Shown here: positions 1-9,238 of the stretch, one piece after another | Numbering within the stretch: position 1 is the stretch's first letter | How the letters are laid out: every line of letters starts with the position of its first letter | Origin: Actinacidiphila guanduensis | GTDB taxonomy: Bacteria; Actinomycetota; Actinomycetes; Streptomycetales; Streptomycetaceae | Length of the DNA: 64,000 bases | Direction: 5' to 3' | NCBI RefSeq assembly: GCF_900103985.1 | Contig: NZ_FNIE01000006.1 | Span: forward strand, 1-64,000 | Notes under the pieces: model-generated | Seen by the model: the letters and a program-made list of their open reading frames with translations, nothing else | Told to the model about the DNA's origin: nothing | The model's database searches: none | Made by a program: the position numbers and the translations under genes

Positions 1-100
1 CTTTTGGCACGCTGTTGAGTTCTCAAGGAACGGAAGCTGCCATCGGCCACCGTCACCGGCGCCCTCCGGGCTTTCCCTTCGTTGTGTCTCCGACTCTATC
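1..100 (-). promoter_or_regulatory. rRNA operon leader (pre-16S), 16S gene lies off the left edge
   Basis: Read on the minus strand, positions 12-27 give CTTGAGAACTCAACAG, the conserved actinobacterial pre-16S leader element (antitermination / RNase III processing region). Positions 93-98 give a TAGAGT -10 hexamer in the CTGATAGAGTC context seen in Streptomyces rrn leaders. The 16S rRNA itself is not in the window; it should begin a few hundred bases to the left. What is seen is the leader sequence; its assignment rests on recognition of the conserved motif. Confidence 0.82.
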
Positions 101-255
101 AGACCCTTTCGAGTCGGAATTACCACCCGACTTCGGGGACACAAATGCCCCGCCGAGTTTTCACCCGGCTAGAGCGTCTGGTGTCTTCGATGTACGAAGT
201 GGCAAGGATCTTGGTTGCCCACGGCCGGAGCAGTCCGGCTCGCGACAACCGTTCT

Positions 256-284
256 AACCTACCTCCCGCCCAGGGGAGCGTCAA
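256..284 (-). promoter_or_regulatory. rRNA operon upstream promoter
   Basis: Minus strand: -35 TTGACG (279-284), 17-base spacer, -10 TAGGTT (256-261). This is close to the principal sigma (HrdB) consensus and lies upstream of the rrn leader, as expected for one of several tandem rrn promoters in Streptomyces. The -35 element ends only one base before the stop codon of the gene at 286-900, which reads towards it. Confidence 0.75.
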
Positions 285-285
285 A

Positions 286-900
286 TCAGCCGAAGCTGGA
301 CGGGGGCGTGTCGAGGTCCTCCAGCTCGATGCCGGGTGCGGCCAGGACCACGTCGCCGGCGATGTGGACATCGCTCTCCTCGCCCGTCGCGAGGTCGGCC
401 ACTCGGAAGTTATCCACAGGCAGCTCACCGCTGTCCGTGGAATGTGCTGTCCTGGTCAGGAGCGACCACGACTGGTCGACGGTGAGCGGAGCGAGGACGG
501 GGGCCCGAAATGACACGAGACGTACGCGGGTGGCGGGCGCACCCGGTTCGAGGCGCAGCAGCCGTGCTGTCGCGATCAGGAACGCGGGCGATACGCCCGT
601 GAACGCGTGGGCGGGTGCGTTCCCTTCTTGGGCGTGCTCGCCGGTGGGGTCGGTTCTGACCCAGGTCACGCCGTCCAGAGCGGCGCCGCGGACCTGCCAT
701 GCGGAAGCGTGCAGTTCGAGGCGGATGGGACGGCCGAGTTCGTCGATGGTGAGGTCGACGGAGCCGGCGTGGTCGCCGGCTGGCGTCGTGGTCTGTGCGG
801 TGTAGCGCCAGCCGGAGGGGCCGGTGGCGCAGTGGAAGTGCTCAGTGCCGAGGGGTGTGTGGTCATGCGTGTCGTGGAACGAGTAGCGGCCGCGGGGCAT
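286..900 (-). CDS. conserved hypothetical protein, 204 aa
   Basis: Function not recognised. The protein has no signal peptide and no membrane segment. The N-terminus is His-rich (FHDTHDHTPLGTEHFH near residues 8-23) and the remainder looks beta-rich and soluble, with many Thr/Val/Leu strands and a hydrophilic C-terminus. Codon usage is typical of the window, which supports a real gene. The ATG at 900 has only a weak ribosome site (GGAA about 10 bases upstream). It is separated from ahcY by a terminator hairpin at 924-953, so it is probably transcribed by itself, and it runs straight into the rRNA promoter. The His cluster could bind a metal, but that is only a guess from composition. Confidence 0.7.
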   Translation of the reverse strand: MPRGRYSFHDTHDHTPLGTEHFHCATGPSGWRYTAQTTTPAGDHAGSVDLTIDELGRPIRLELHASAWQVRGAALDGVTWVRTDPTGEHAQEGNAPAHAFTGVSPAFLIATARLLRLEPGAPATRVRLVSFRAPVLAPLTVDQSWSLLTRTAHSTDSGELPVDNFRVADLATGEESDVHIAGDVVLAAPGIELEDLDTPPSSFG

Positions 901-923
901 CGTGGGGTTCCGGGATCTGGCAA

Positions 924-953
924 GGCCCCCGCCTCGCTGGCGAGACGGGGGCC
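924..953 (-). terminator. terminator hairpin after ahcY
   Basis: Inverted repeat GGCCCCCG (924-931) / CGGGGGCC (946-953), extended inwards by CTCG/CGAG after one mismatch, with a 4-base loop. It lies between the ahcY stop (1012) and the next start (900). No T-run, as usual for this GC-rich group. Confidence 0.7.
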
Positions 954-1011
954 GGTGCGCGGTGGTTCGGTTCGCCGCCGGGCGAAGGACGCCGCGGTGC
1001 GGCTCCGACGA

Positions 1012-2463
<1,452 letters not shown>

Positions 2464-2692
2464 GCGGGCTGCTCCTCGCGATGGTCGAGGCGGACAGGGA
2501 CTCAGCGCGACCGGGCGGGGCGGTTTGTCGCAGGGTGCGGACACACCTGTCCCCTGGCGGCAGCGCAATCCGTCGGAGGCCCTCTCTCCCTCGCGCGGTC
2601 GCCACGAGGGGACCGCCCGACCGCCATCAGCAGCGACGTCTGGCTACGCACGAGGCTACACCGGGGTGCGGATCGGGCGCAGGGTGTGGCGG
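2464..2692 (-). promoter_or_regulatory. ahcY 5' leader region
   Basis: This 229-base stretch contains no convincing gene. On the minus strand it has a possible -10 TAGCCT near 2652-2657 and two local hairpins: GGACA/TGTCC with loop GGTG (2541-2554), and a 7-bp stem GCGGTCG/CGACCGC further upstream. A minus-strand frame of about 41 codons from the internal ATG has no good ribosome site. I found no match to the SAH, SAM-I/IV or cobalamin riboswitch signatures I know. It is marked as a probable promoter plus untranslated leader. Confidence 0.35.
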
Positions 2693-3652
2693 TCACCTGC
2701 CGCCGGGGGTCTGGTCGGGGTCGGGGCCCGCCGCTGCGGCGGCCGCGCTGTAGATGTCGGGTTCGAGGTAGATGACGCGGGCGATGGGCACGGCGGCCCG
2801 GATGCGCTCCTCGGCGGCGTCGATGGCGCGGGCCACCTCGTCGGCGGTGTCGTCGTGGCGGACGGCGATCTTGGCGGCGACGAGGAGCTCCTCGGGGCCG
2901 AGGTGGAGGGTGCGCATGTGGATGACGCCGGTGACGGTGCGGCCGTCGACGGCGGCGGCGCGGATGCGGTCGACGGAATCGGCTGCGGCTCCCTCGCCGA
3001 TGAGCAGCGACTTGGTCTCGGTGGCGAGGACCAGGGCGATGCAGATGAGGAGGGTGCCGATGCACAGGGTGCCGATGCCGTCCCAGACACCGGAGTCGGT
3101 CGCCAGGGCTAGGCCGACGCCGGCGAGGGCGAGGACCAGGCCGATCAGGGCGCCGAAGTCCTCCAGGAGGACGACGGGGAGTTCGGGTGCCTTGGCGCGG
3201 CGGATGAACTCCGGCCAGGACGCCCCGCCGCGGGTGTGGTTGGACTCCTTGACGGCGGTGCGGAAGGAGGAGCCCTCGGCGAGGAGCGCGAAGACGAGGA
3301 CGCCGACGGGCCAGTACCAGTGGTCCACGGCGTGCGGGTGGCGGATCTTCTCGTAGCCCTCGTAGAGGGCGAACATGCCGCCGACGGAGAACAGGACGAT
3401 GGAGACGAGGAAGGCGTAGACGTAGCGTTCGCGGCCGTAGCCGAAGGGGTGTTCGTCGTCGGCGGCGCGTTTGGCCCTCTTGCTGCCGATGAGGAGGAGG
3501 AACTGGTTGCCGGAGTCGGCCACGGAGTGGACGCCCTCGGCGAGCATGGAGGAGGACCCGCTGAACGCGAAGGCCACGAATTTGGCGGCGGCGATGGCGA
3601 GGTTGGCGCTCAGTGCCGCGATGACCGCCCTGCTTCCGCCTGACGCGCTCAT
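2693..3652 (-). CDS. cation diffusion facilitator (CDF) family transporter
   Basis: Membrane antiporter expected to export divalent metal (Zn, Fe, Mn or similar) in exchange for protons. The 319-aa protein has about six membrane segments (near 9-31, 38-58, 77-99, 117-139, 160-182, 188-208) and a C-terminal cytosolic domain. TM2 carries the metal-site signature HSVADSGNQ (HxxxD, near residues 41-49), followed by the typical loop HPFGYGRERY. TM5 has LLEDFGALIG, so the second metal-site half is E/D-based rather than HxxxD; this is the pattern of the SLC30A9-like CDF subgroup, so the substrate cannot be fixed from sequence. The ATG at 3652 has a poor ribosome site. A hairpin at 3686-3705 separates it from manA, so it is probably a separate transcript. 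Confidence 0.9.
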   Translation of the reverse strand: MSASGGSRAVIAALSANLAIAAAKFVAFAFSGSSSMLAEGVHSVADSGNQFLLLIGSKRAKRAADDEHPFGYGRERYVYAFLVSIVLFSVGGMFALYEGYEKIRHPHAVDHWYWPVGVLVFALLAEGSSFRTAVKESNHTRGGASWPEFIRRAKAPELPVVLLEDFGALIGLVLALAGVGLALATDSGVWDGIGTLCIGTLLICIALVLATETKSLLIGEGAAADSVDRIRAAAVDGRTVTGVIHMRTLHLGPEELLVAAKIAVRHDDTADEVARAIDAAEERIRAAVPIARVIYLEPDIYSAAAAAAGPDPDQTPGGR

Positions 3653-3685
3653 AGGTGGTGGGTGTCCCTTCGGTCGGCTCGGTGG

Positions 3686-3705
3686 GCCGGGGCTCGCGCC
3701 CCGGC
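3686..3705 (-). terminator. hairpin after manA
   Basis: GCCGGGGC (3686-3693), loop TCGC, GCCCCGGC (3698-3705): a perfect 8-bp stem with a tetraloop just past the manA stop codon (3758) and before the CDF start. It probably ends the Trm112-SIS-manA transcript. Confidence 0.6.
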
Positions 3706-3757
3706 GGTACGGGCGTTGCGGACGGACATTGTTGCAGCCGCTGTGTGGGGGTTCGGG

Positions 3758-4966
3758 TCAGGCGGTCACGGTGGCGCGGAACAGGGTGCCGTCGCCGGTG
3801 AGTTCGACGGTCTCCGGGGCGGGGACGTAGGCGGACTCGCCGCGGCTGAGAGTGATGGTGGTGCCGTTGGGGCCGGTGGTGTGCAGGCGGGCCTCGCCGT
3901 CGGTGCACAGCAGGATCTGCGGGGTGCCCGCGGGCAGGGTGCGCGGGTGGCCGCCGGTGGAGAGGAGGTGCCGGGAGAGGCAGAACTCGTCGATGGGCGC
4001 GGGGTAGACCTCCTCGCCCTCGGGGGTGGGTTCGGGCCGCAGGACGCCGGGGTCGCCGGCCTCGAAGCGGACGACGCGCAGGAGTTCGGGGACGTCGATG
4101 TGCTTGGGGGTGAGGCCGCAGCGCAGGACGTTGTCGGAGTTGGCCATGATCTCGACGCCGAGGCCGTCGAGGTAGGCGTGCGGGACGCCGGCGCCGAGGT
4201 AGAGGGCTTCGCCGGGCTGGAGGCGCACATGGTTGAGGAGCATCGCGGCGATGATGCCGCGGTCGCCGGGGAAGCTGCGGGCGGCCTTGGCGTAGGCGCC
4301 GTAGGACCGGGCGTGGAGGCCGTCGGGGTCGGCGGCCAGGCGTTCGGCGGACGCGGTGGCGGCGTGGACCGTCTCGGCGATGGCGTCCGCGTCGGCGCCC
4401 AGGACGGCGGCGAGGACCTCGCGCAGCGCCTGGTCCTCGGGCTGGGCGCGCAGGATGTCGACATAGGGGGTGAGCGCGGGGACGGCAAGTGCCTCGATGA
4501 GGTCGGCCGCCTCGGCGGGGTGGCGGAAGCCGCACAGCCCGTCGAAGGGGGTGAGGGCGACGATCATCTCGGGCTTGTGGTTGGCGTCCTTGTAGTTGCG
4601 CTCGGGGGCGTCGAGGGGGATGCCGCGGGCCTCCTCGTCGGCGAAGCCGGCGCGGGCCTGCGCGAGGTCGGGGTGGACCTGGACGGACAGGGGCGCGGCG
4701 GCTGCCAGGACCTTGAGCAGGAAGGGGAGGCGGGGGCCGAAGCGCTTGACGGCGGCTTCGCCGAGTTCGCCCGCCGGGTCGGCGTCGATGACGGCGTCGA
4801 GGGCGACCGGGCCGTGGCCGCGGTCGATGCGGGAGGGTGCGCCGGGGTGAGCGCCCATCCACAGTTCGGCCTGGGGTTCGCCGGTGGGTTCGGTGCCGAT
4901 GAGGTCGGGGATGGCGGTGGTCGATCCCCAGGCGTAGGGGCGGACGGTGTTGGTGAGGCGGTTCAT
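3758..4966 (-). CDS. manA: mannose-6-phosphate isomerase, class I
   Basis: Interconverts fructose 6-phosphate and mannose 6-phosphate, the entry step to GDP-mannose. The 402-aa protein has the type I PMI core: YAWGSTTAIPDL near residue 11, the zinc-site motif VQVHPDLAQA (near 96-105), the NHKPEMIVAL glutamate motif (near 133-142), and GAGVPHAYLDG with its zinc-binding His (near 262). The ATG at 4966 follows the SIS-gene stop (4972) by five bases, so translational coupling is likely; the ribosome site is weak. It is the last gene of an operon with a Trm112-like gene and an SIS gene, and acts with manB (6504-7862) to supply mannose 1-phosphate. Confidence 0.95.
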   Translation of the reverse strand: MNRLTNTVRPYAWGSTTAIPDLIGTEPTGEPQAELWMGAHPGAPSRIDRGHGPVALDAVIDADPAGELGEAAVKRFGPRLPFLLKVLAAAAPLSVQVHPDLAQARAGFADEEARGIPLDAPERNYKDANHKPEMIVALTPFDGLCGFRHPAEAADLIEALAVPALTPYVDILRAQPEDQALREVLAAVLGADADAIAETVHAATASAERLAADPDGLHARSYGAYAKAARSFPGDRGIIAAMLLNHVRLQPGEALYLGAGVPHAYLDGLGVEIMANSDNVLRCGLTPKHIDVPELLRVVRFEAGDPGVLRPEPTPEGEEVYPAPIDEFCLSRHLLSTGGHPRTLPAGTPQILLCTDGEARLHTTGPNGTTITLSRGESAYVPAPETVELTGDGTLFRATVTA

Positions 4967-4971
4967 TCCGG

Positions 4972-6114
4972 TCAGGGTCTCTCGTTCGAGGCGACGGCCA
5001 GGTATGCGGCGGCGAAGTCGGTGAGGGCGAGGAGTTCGGCGGCGGTGTCGAGCGGGGTGCCGCCGGGGGCGGTGATCTCGCTGAGGGGGGTGCCGTGGGC
5101 GTATGCCTGCTCGCGGGCGGCGGGTGCGGCGGAGCCGGGCTGGTCGGGGGCCTCCTGGAGGAGGACGACGCGCAGCCGGAGTCCTTCGGGGTCCTCGACG
5201 CGGTCGCGGAAGAAGTCGTCCGGGTCGGCGGCGAGCGGGTGGGCGCCCGCTTGGAGGGGGCCGTGGGCGACGAGGGCCGCGGGCAGTTCGGCGGGCAGGG
5301 CGGGGCGGGCGGCCTGGACGGCCAGGACGGTGGCGAAGCGTCGGGCGCCGGCGGCGGCGACGCGGCCCTGGCTCCACAGGAGCGGCAGGGAGTCGTCGAG
5401 TTCGGCGGCGAGCGTCTTGGCCGGGTTGGTGTAGGTGGCGACGGCGGGGCCGCAGCGGGTGGCGATGTCGTCCAGGCGGTCGGCGACCTGGTGCAGGGCC
5501 GCGACGGGGGTGCTGGTCAGGCCGATGCGGCCGGTGAGGGCGAGCAGCGGGGTGAGCAGGGCCCAGAAGGCACTGGTGTCGGCGGAGTCCGGGGCGTCGG
5601 CGGGCAGCTCGAAGCCGTTGCCGCCGGGGGTCGCGAACGGCAGGGCCATACCGCGGACCTGGGCGACGGCTTCGGCCAGGGGCGCCCCGGTGGGGGTGAC
5701 CGCGGCCGCCGTGCAGCCGCGGCGGTACGCCTGCTCGACCAGGTCGGTCAGGCCCTCCTCGGTGCCGCGCGGCGAGAGCAGGATCAGCAGGTCGAGCGGA
5801 CCGGCCCAGCCGGGCAGGGTCCAGCGGGCCTGCTGCGGGGAGGGCCCGGTGGGGGTGAGGAGTTCCACCGGGCAGATGCCGGAGCCGAGGGCGGCGACCA
5901 GGTCGGCGACGGCTTCGGCCTCGGAGCCGCTGCCGACGACGAGGACGGCGCGCGGCCGCCCGTCGGGCCGCAGCGCGGTGACGCCGGCCTCCTCGGCGAG
6001 CCGCAGGGCGGTGCGGACGCGCGCGCCCGCCGCGGCGGCGCTCCGCAGCAGCCCGTGGGCGTCGGCGCGGGTGAGCGCGTCGGGGTCGTCCAGCAGCGAC
6101 TCGTCGAACAACAC
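4972..6114 (-). CDS. SIS-domain protein, phosphoglucose/phosphomannose isomerase-like
   Basis: 380 aa, cytosolic. It has the two-lobed SIS (sugar isomerase) fold: the first Rossmann-like lobe with AVLVVGSGSEAEAVADL (near residues 56-72) and LDLLILLSPRGTEEG, and a second lobe with LPLLWSQGRVAAAGARRFATVL (a PGI/PMI C-terminal feature, near 243-264). It resembles the archaeal bifunctional PGI/PMI family and occurs next to manA across Actinobacteria, but the catalytic Glu/His of the true isomerases are not obvious to me, so activity is uncertain; it could be a sugar-phosphate sensor. The GTG start at 6114 is preceded by GGGAGG. It lies 30 bases after the Trm112-like gene and 5 before manA. Confidence 0.85.
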   Translation of the reverse strand: MLFDESLLDDPDALTRADAHGLLRSAAAAGARVRTALRLAEEAGVTALRPDGRPRAVLVVGSGSEAEAVADLVAALGSGICPVELLTPTGPSPQQARWTLPGWAGPLDLLILLSPRGTEEGLTDLVEQAYRRGCTAAAVTPTGAPLAEAVAQVRGMALPFATPGGNGFELPADAPDSADTSAFWALLTPLLALTGRIGLTSTPVAALHQVADRLDDIATRCGPAVATYTNPAKTLAAELDDSLPLLWSQGRVAAAGARRFATVLAVQAARPALPAELPAALVAHGPLQAGAHPLAADPDDFFRDRVEDPEGLRLRVVLLQEAPDQPGSAAPAAREQAYAHGTPLSEITAPGGTPLDTAAELLALTDFAAAYLAVASNERP

Positions 6115-6144
6115 GACCTCCCGGTCGGGTGCGGATGCCTGGGG

Positions 6145-6324
6145 TCAGGCGGGGCGGCGGGCCTCGTCGACGAGGAGGACGGGGATCTCGTCGCGCACCG
6201 GGTAGGCCAGGCCGCAGGTGTCGGAGGTGCACACCAGCTCGTTCTCGGCGGTGTCCTCGCGCAGCGGGGCGTGGCAGGCCGGGCAGGCGAGGATCTCCAG
6301 CAGGCTGGGTTCGACGAGCGACAT
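6145..6324 (-). CDS. Trm112 family small protein
   Basis: 59-aa protein with a zinc-ribbon pattern CPAC (residues 14-17) plus C32 and C37, and the family's core LLEILACPACHAPL and YPVRDEIPVLL. Trm112-like proteins (formerly DUF343/UPF0434) are small zinc-ribbon proteins; in eukaryotes and archaea they activate methyltransferases, while the bacterial partner is mostly unknown. The ATG at 6324 has a strong GGAGGA site 8 bases upstream. It is the first gene of the Trm112-SIS-manA operon, with a candidate -10 TAGGCT at 6440-6445. Confidence 0.88.
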   Translation of the reverse strand: MSLVEPSLLEILACPACHAPLREDTAENELVCTSDTCGLAYPVRDEIPVLLVDEARRPA

Positions 6325-6439
6325 GTGCGGGTCCTCCGGGCGGGTGCGGTCGGCTGGGGGTGGCGGGCGGTTCGCGGTGCCGTGGGGCGGCGCGGCCGGC
6401 CCGGGTCGCGTGCTGGACCAGTGGTTTCTCCTGGCGTCC

Positions 6440-6445
6440 AGCCTA
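6440..6445 (-). promoter_or_regulatory. candidate -10 element of the Trm112-SIS-manA operon
   Basis: TAGGCT on the minus strand in the 180-base gap after the manB terminator; no good -35 is visible. It would give a leader of about 110 bases. Confidence 0.4.
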
Positions 6446-6468
6446 TCGCCGCGCCCGCGCGGGGCGCG

Positions 6469-6492
6469 GGCCGCCCGCCGCTCCGGGCGGCC
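6469..6492 (-). terminator. terminator hairpin after manB
   Basis: GGCCGCCCG (6469-6477) / CGGGCGGCC (6484-6492), 9-bp perfect stem with a 6-base loop, starting 12 bases past the manB stop. Confidence 0.65.
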
Positions 6493-6503
6493 GCGGGGCG
6501 GGC

Positions 6504-7862
6504 TCAGCCGCGGACGACGGCGAGTACCTGGTCGCGCAGGCGGCTGACGGTTGCGGCGTCGCTGGCCTCGACGTTCAGCCGCAGCAGCGGCTCGGTGTTG
6601 GAGGCGCGCAGGTTGAACCACCAGTCGGCGGCGGCGACGGTCAGCCCGTCGAGTTCGTCGAAGGTGACGCCCTCCTGCCCCTCGAAGGCGGCGCGGACCG
6701 CGGCGGTGCGCCCGGCCTGGTCGGCGACGGTGCTGTTGATCTCGCCGGAGGAGGCGTAGCGGTCGTAGGCCGCGACGAGGGCGGACAGCGGGCCCTGCTG
6801 GCCGCCGAGCGCGGCCAGCAGGTGGAGTGCGGCGAGCATGCCGGTGTCGGCGTTCCAGAAGTCGCGGAAGTAGTAGTGCGCGGAGTGCTCGCCGCCGAAG
6901 ACGGCGCCGGTGGCGGCCATCTGCTGCTTGATGAAGGAGTGGCCGACGCGGGTGCGCACCGCGGTGCCGCCGTGCTCGGCGACGACCTCGGGTACGGAAC
7001 GGGAGGTGATCAGGTTGTGGATGATCACGGCGCCGGGGTTGCGGGCCAGTTCGCGGGCGGCGACCAGGGCGGTGACGGCGGAGGGCGAGACGGGTTCGCC
7101 ACGCTCGTCCACGGCGAAGCAGCGGTCGGCGTCCCCGTCGAAGGCGAGCCCGAGGTCGGCCCCGGTCTCGCGCACCTTGGCCTGCAGGTCGACCAGGTTC
7201 TTCGGATCGAGCGGGTTGGCCTCGTGGTTGGGGAAGGTGCCGTCGAGCTCGAAGTACATCGGCACCAGGTCCAGGGGCAGGCCGTCCAGGACGGTGGGGA
7301 CGGTGTGGCCGCCCATGCCGTTGCCCGCGTCCACCACGACCTTCAGCGGGCGGATGCCGGACAGGTCGACCAGGGAGCGCAGGAAGCCGGCGTAGTCGTG
7401 CAGGACGTCGCGCGAGGTGATGGTGCCGGCCGTGGGCGCGCCGGGAGGCAGGCCGCCGGCCGACCACTGCTCGGCCAGCGCGCGGATGTCGGCGAGTCCG
7501 GTGTCCTGGCCGACGGGGGCGGCGCCGGCCCGGCACATCTTGATGCCGTTGTAGCGGGCCGGGTTGTGGCTGGCGGTGAACATCGCGCCGGGCAGGTCGA
7601 GGTGGCCGCTGGCGAAGTACAGCTCGTCGGTGGAGCACAGCCCGATCTCGGTGACGTCCGCGCCGCGGGAGGCGGCGCCGCGCGCGAAGGCGCGGGACAG
7701 GCCGGGCGAGGAGGGGCGCATGTCGTGCCCGACGACTACCGCGGAGGCGCCGGTGACCGTGGCGAAGGCGGCGCCGAAGATCTCGGCGAGCGGCTCGTCC
7801 CACTGGTCGGGGACGACGCCGCGTACGTCGTACGCCTTGACGATCTGCGACAAGTCGGACAC
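6504..7862 (-). CDS. manB: phosphomannomutase / phosphoglucomutase
   Basis: Converts mannose 6-phosphate to mannose 1-phosphate (and possibly glucose phosphates) for GDP-mannose and cell-envelope glycans. The 452-aa protein shows all four alpha-D-phosphohexomutase domains: the catalytic phosphoserine loop TASHNPARYNG (near residues 98-108), the metal-binding loop DGDADR (near 243-248), the sugar-binding loop GGEHSAHYYF (near 324-333), and the phosphate-binding loop RASNTEPLLRLN (near 421-432). Length is normal. The ATG at 7862 lies 91 bases downstream of the DUF3499 stop, so the two may be co-transcribed. It is the ortholog of the actinobacterial pmmA/manB gene of this conserved block. Confidence 0.95.
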   Translation of the reverse strand: MSDLSQIVKAYDVRGVVPDQWDEPLAEIFGAAFATVTGASAVVVGHDMRPSSPGLSRAFARGAASRGADVTEIGLCSTDELYFASGHLDLPGAMFTASHNPARYNGIKMCRAGAAPVGQDTGLADIRALAEQWSAGGLPPGAPTAGTITSRDVLHDYAGFLRSLVDLSGIRPLKVVVDAGNGMGGHTVPTVLDGLPLDLVPMYFELDGTFPNHEANPLDPKNLVDLQAKVRETGADLGLAFDGDADRCFAVDERGEPVSPSAVTALVAARELARNPGAVIIHNLITSRSVPEVVAEHGGTAVRTRVGHSFIKQQMAATGAVFGGEHSAHYYFRDFWNADTGMLAALHLLAALGGQQGPLSALVAAYDRYASSGEINSTVADQAGRTAAVRAAFEGQEGVTFDELDGLTVAAADWWFNLRASNTEPLLRLNVEASDAATVSRLRDQVLAVVRG

Positions 7863-7953
7863 TGCACACCCCTGTTGGACGGTCCCTGCGGCTCGGTACG
7901 GGACAACCTATCCGAGGAGCCCGGACGACCCCGGTGAATCCGTGCGCAGGGGC

Positions 7954-8322
7954 CTACGACTCGGGCGAGCGCAGCACGCGCAGGTGGCCGCGGCGGGCGA
8001 CCTCGAGCGGGTCGATGTCGCGGGCGGCGGCGCCCTGGGCGCGGTCCTGGGGGCGGGCGGCCTCGCGGACGGCGTTGGCGAGCGCTTCGAGGTCGTCGCC
8101 GCTGGGGCGGACCGGGCCGGCGTCGGTGGCCAGGCGGACGACCTCCCAGCCGCGCGGGGCGGTCAGCCGCTCGGAGTGCTCGGAGCACAGGTCGTAGCAG
8201 TGCGGCTCGGCGTAGGTCGCGAGCGGCCCGAGGACGGCCGTGGAGTCCGCGTAGACGTACGTCAGCGTCGCGACGGCGGGTCGGCCGCAAGCGGTGCGCG
8301 AACAGCGACGTACAGGGCTCAC
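7954..8322 (-). CDS. DUF3499 family protein
   Basis: 122-aa actinobacterial protein of unknown function. It begins VSPVRRCSRTACGRPAVATL and carries cysteine/histidine pairs (C7, C12, then HCYDLCSEH near residues 41-49) that look like a zinc-binding site; the C-terminal third is charged. The GTG at 8322 is chosen because homologues begin there; it has no ribosome site, but TACCGT (8331-8336) sits 8 bases upstream at the right distance for a leaderless -10. The frame continues upstream to 8514 without support. It sits beside manB and opposite a degenerate metallopeptidase, the same order as in mycobacteria. Confidence 0.85.
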   Translation of the reverse strand: MSPVRRCSRTACGRPAVATLTYVYADSTAVLGPLATYAEPHCYDLCSEHSERLTAPRGWEVVRLATDAGPVRPSGDDLEALANAVREAARPQDRAQGAAARDIDPLEVARRGHLRVLRSPES

Positions 8323-8722
8323 GAGGTTGGACGGTACCGCACTCTTGAGCGGGCCGCGACGACTCTCCGCCAGGTCACCCGGTCGTGTCGTGCGGCGGGC
8401 CGAAACACGCCATTTGCCGGTGCCGTGGCGCTGACCTGCGGCGACTTTTTCGGGCCCGCGAGCCAGTACCGAGAGTAACGCTTCGGGTAGGGCCCTCCCG
8501 AGCAGCGGCTTCATATGCTACGTGGCGGATTTCCGTCACCGCTGTGGCCGGAAGCCATCCCCCCGCCCGCCGGCAGCGCTTGGACGAAGACCGCGAAGAG
8601 ACCTGAACGAGACCTGCGGGGAACCCCGACGGTGCGCGGGTTCGCTCGTTCGGGGGCGGGCGCGCGGCAAGGCGGCAGGCGCCCTGCTGTGCGCACCTCC
8701 CGCGAGGACTAGGCTCACGCTG
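8323..8722. promoter_or_regulatory. divergent promoter region, DUF3499 / metallopeptidase
   Basis: 400 bases without a convincing gene. On the minus strand TACCGT (8331-8336) would serve a leaderless DUF3499 transcript. On the plus strand TAGGCT (8710-8715) lies 7 bases before the ATG at 8723 and would serve a leaderless metallopeptidase transcript. The middle contains only poorly supported open frames. Nothing else was seen. Confidence 0.5.
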
Positions 8723-9175
8723 ATGGACAGCTCGACCCCCACCTCCGCCCCCACGCCCGCACCCGGGCCGCGGCGGCGCGACCGGCACGGCCGCGGGATG
8801 CGCGGACCGATCGCGCCCCCGCAGGTGCCGCTCGCGCTCAGCCGCGCCGACGCCTTCGACGACCTGGTGCGCGACGCGGCCGACCGCCTGGAGCGGCGCT
8901 GGCCGCAGCTCGCCGACGTGGAGTTCGCCGTCCAGGACGTGCCGTGGCCGCAGGACGGGCAGCCCGCCGACGGCGACCCGGTGCCGCTGGGGCGGCTGAT
9001 CGGCGCGGCGAAGGACCGGCCGAGCCGCATCGTGATCTACCGGCGGCCGGTGGAGATCCGCGCCAAGAGCCGCGACGAGCGGGCCCTGCTGGTGCACGAG
9101 GTGGTCGTGGAGCAGGTCGCCGAGTTGCTGGGTCTGTCCCCGGAGAACGTCGACCCCAAGTACGGCGAGGACTGA
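8723..9175 (+). CDS. metallopeptidase-family protein with degenerate active site
   Basis: 150-aa member of the actinobacterial zincin-like family (DUF1025 type). Conserved core: FDDLVRDAADRLERRWPQ (near residues 48-65), VEFAVQDVP and the C-terminal block IVIYRRPVEIRAKSRDERAL. In the family the zinc site is HExxH; here the corresponding stretch reads LVHEVVVEQVAELLG, so the first His-Glu is present but the second His is replaced by Glu. Peptidase activity is therefore doubtful. The first 30 residues are Pro/Thr-rich. The ATG at 8723 fits a leaderless transcript (TAGGCT at 8710-8715); the longer frame from 8522 has no support. Convergent with the DUF5719 gene. Confidence 0.85.
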   Translation: MDSSTPTSAPTPAPGPRRRDRHGRGMRGPIAPPQVPLALSRADAFDDLVRDAADRLERRWPQLADVEFAVQDVPWPQDGQPADGDPVPLGRLIGAAKDRPSRIVIYRRPVEIRAKSRDERALLVHEVVVEQVAELLGLSPENVDPKYGED

Positions 9176-9189
9176 GCGGGGAGGAGCGG

Positions 9190-9228
9190 GGCTGAGCACC
9201 TGGGGCGCGAGGTCCGGGGCGCTCAGCC
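9190..9228. terminator. convergent terminator
   Basis: GGCTGAGC (9190-9197) / GCTCAGCC (9221-9228), with an inner ACCT/AGGT pairing, between the plus-strand metallopeptidase gene (stop 9175) and the minus-strand DUF5719 gene (stop 9239). Confidence 0.6.
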
Positions 9229-9238
9229 GTCGGCCGTG

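Noticed and set aside
2464-2692. Possible SAH or SAM riboswitch before ahcY
   Set aside because: Hairpins are present, but I could not match the conserved cores of the SAH, SAM-I/IV or cobalamin classes. A covariance-model search would decide.
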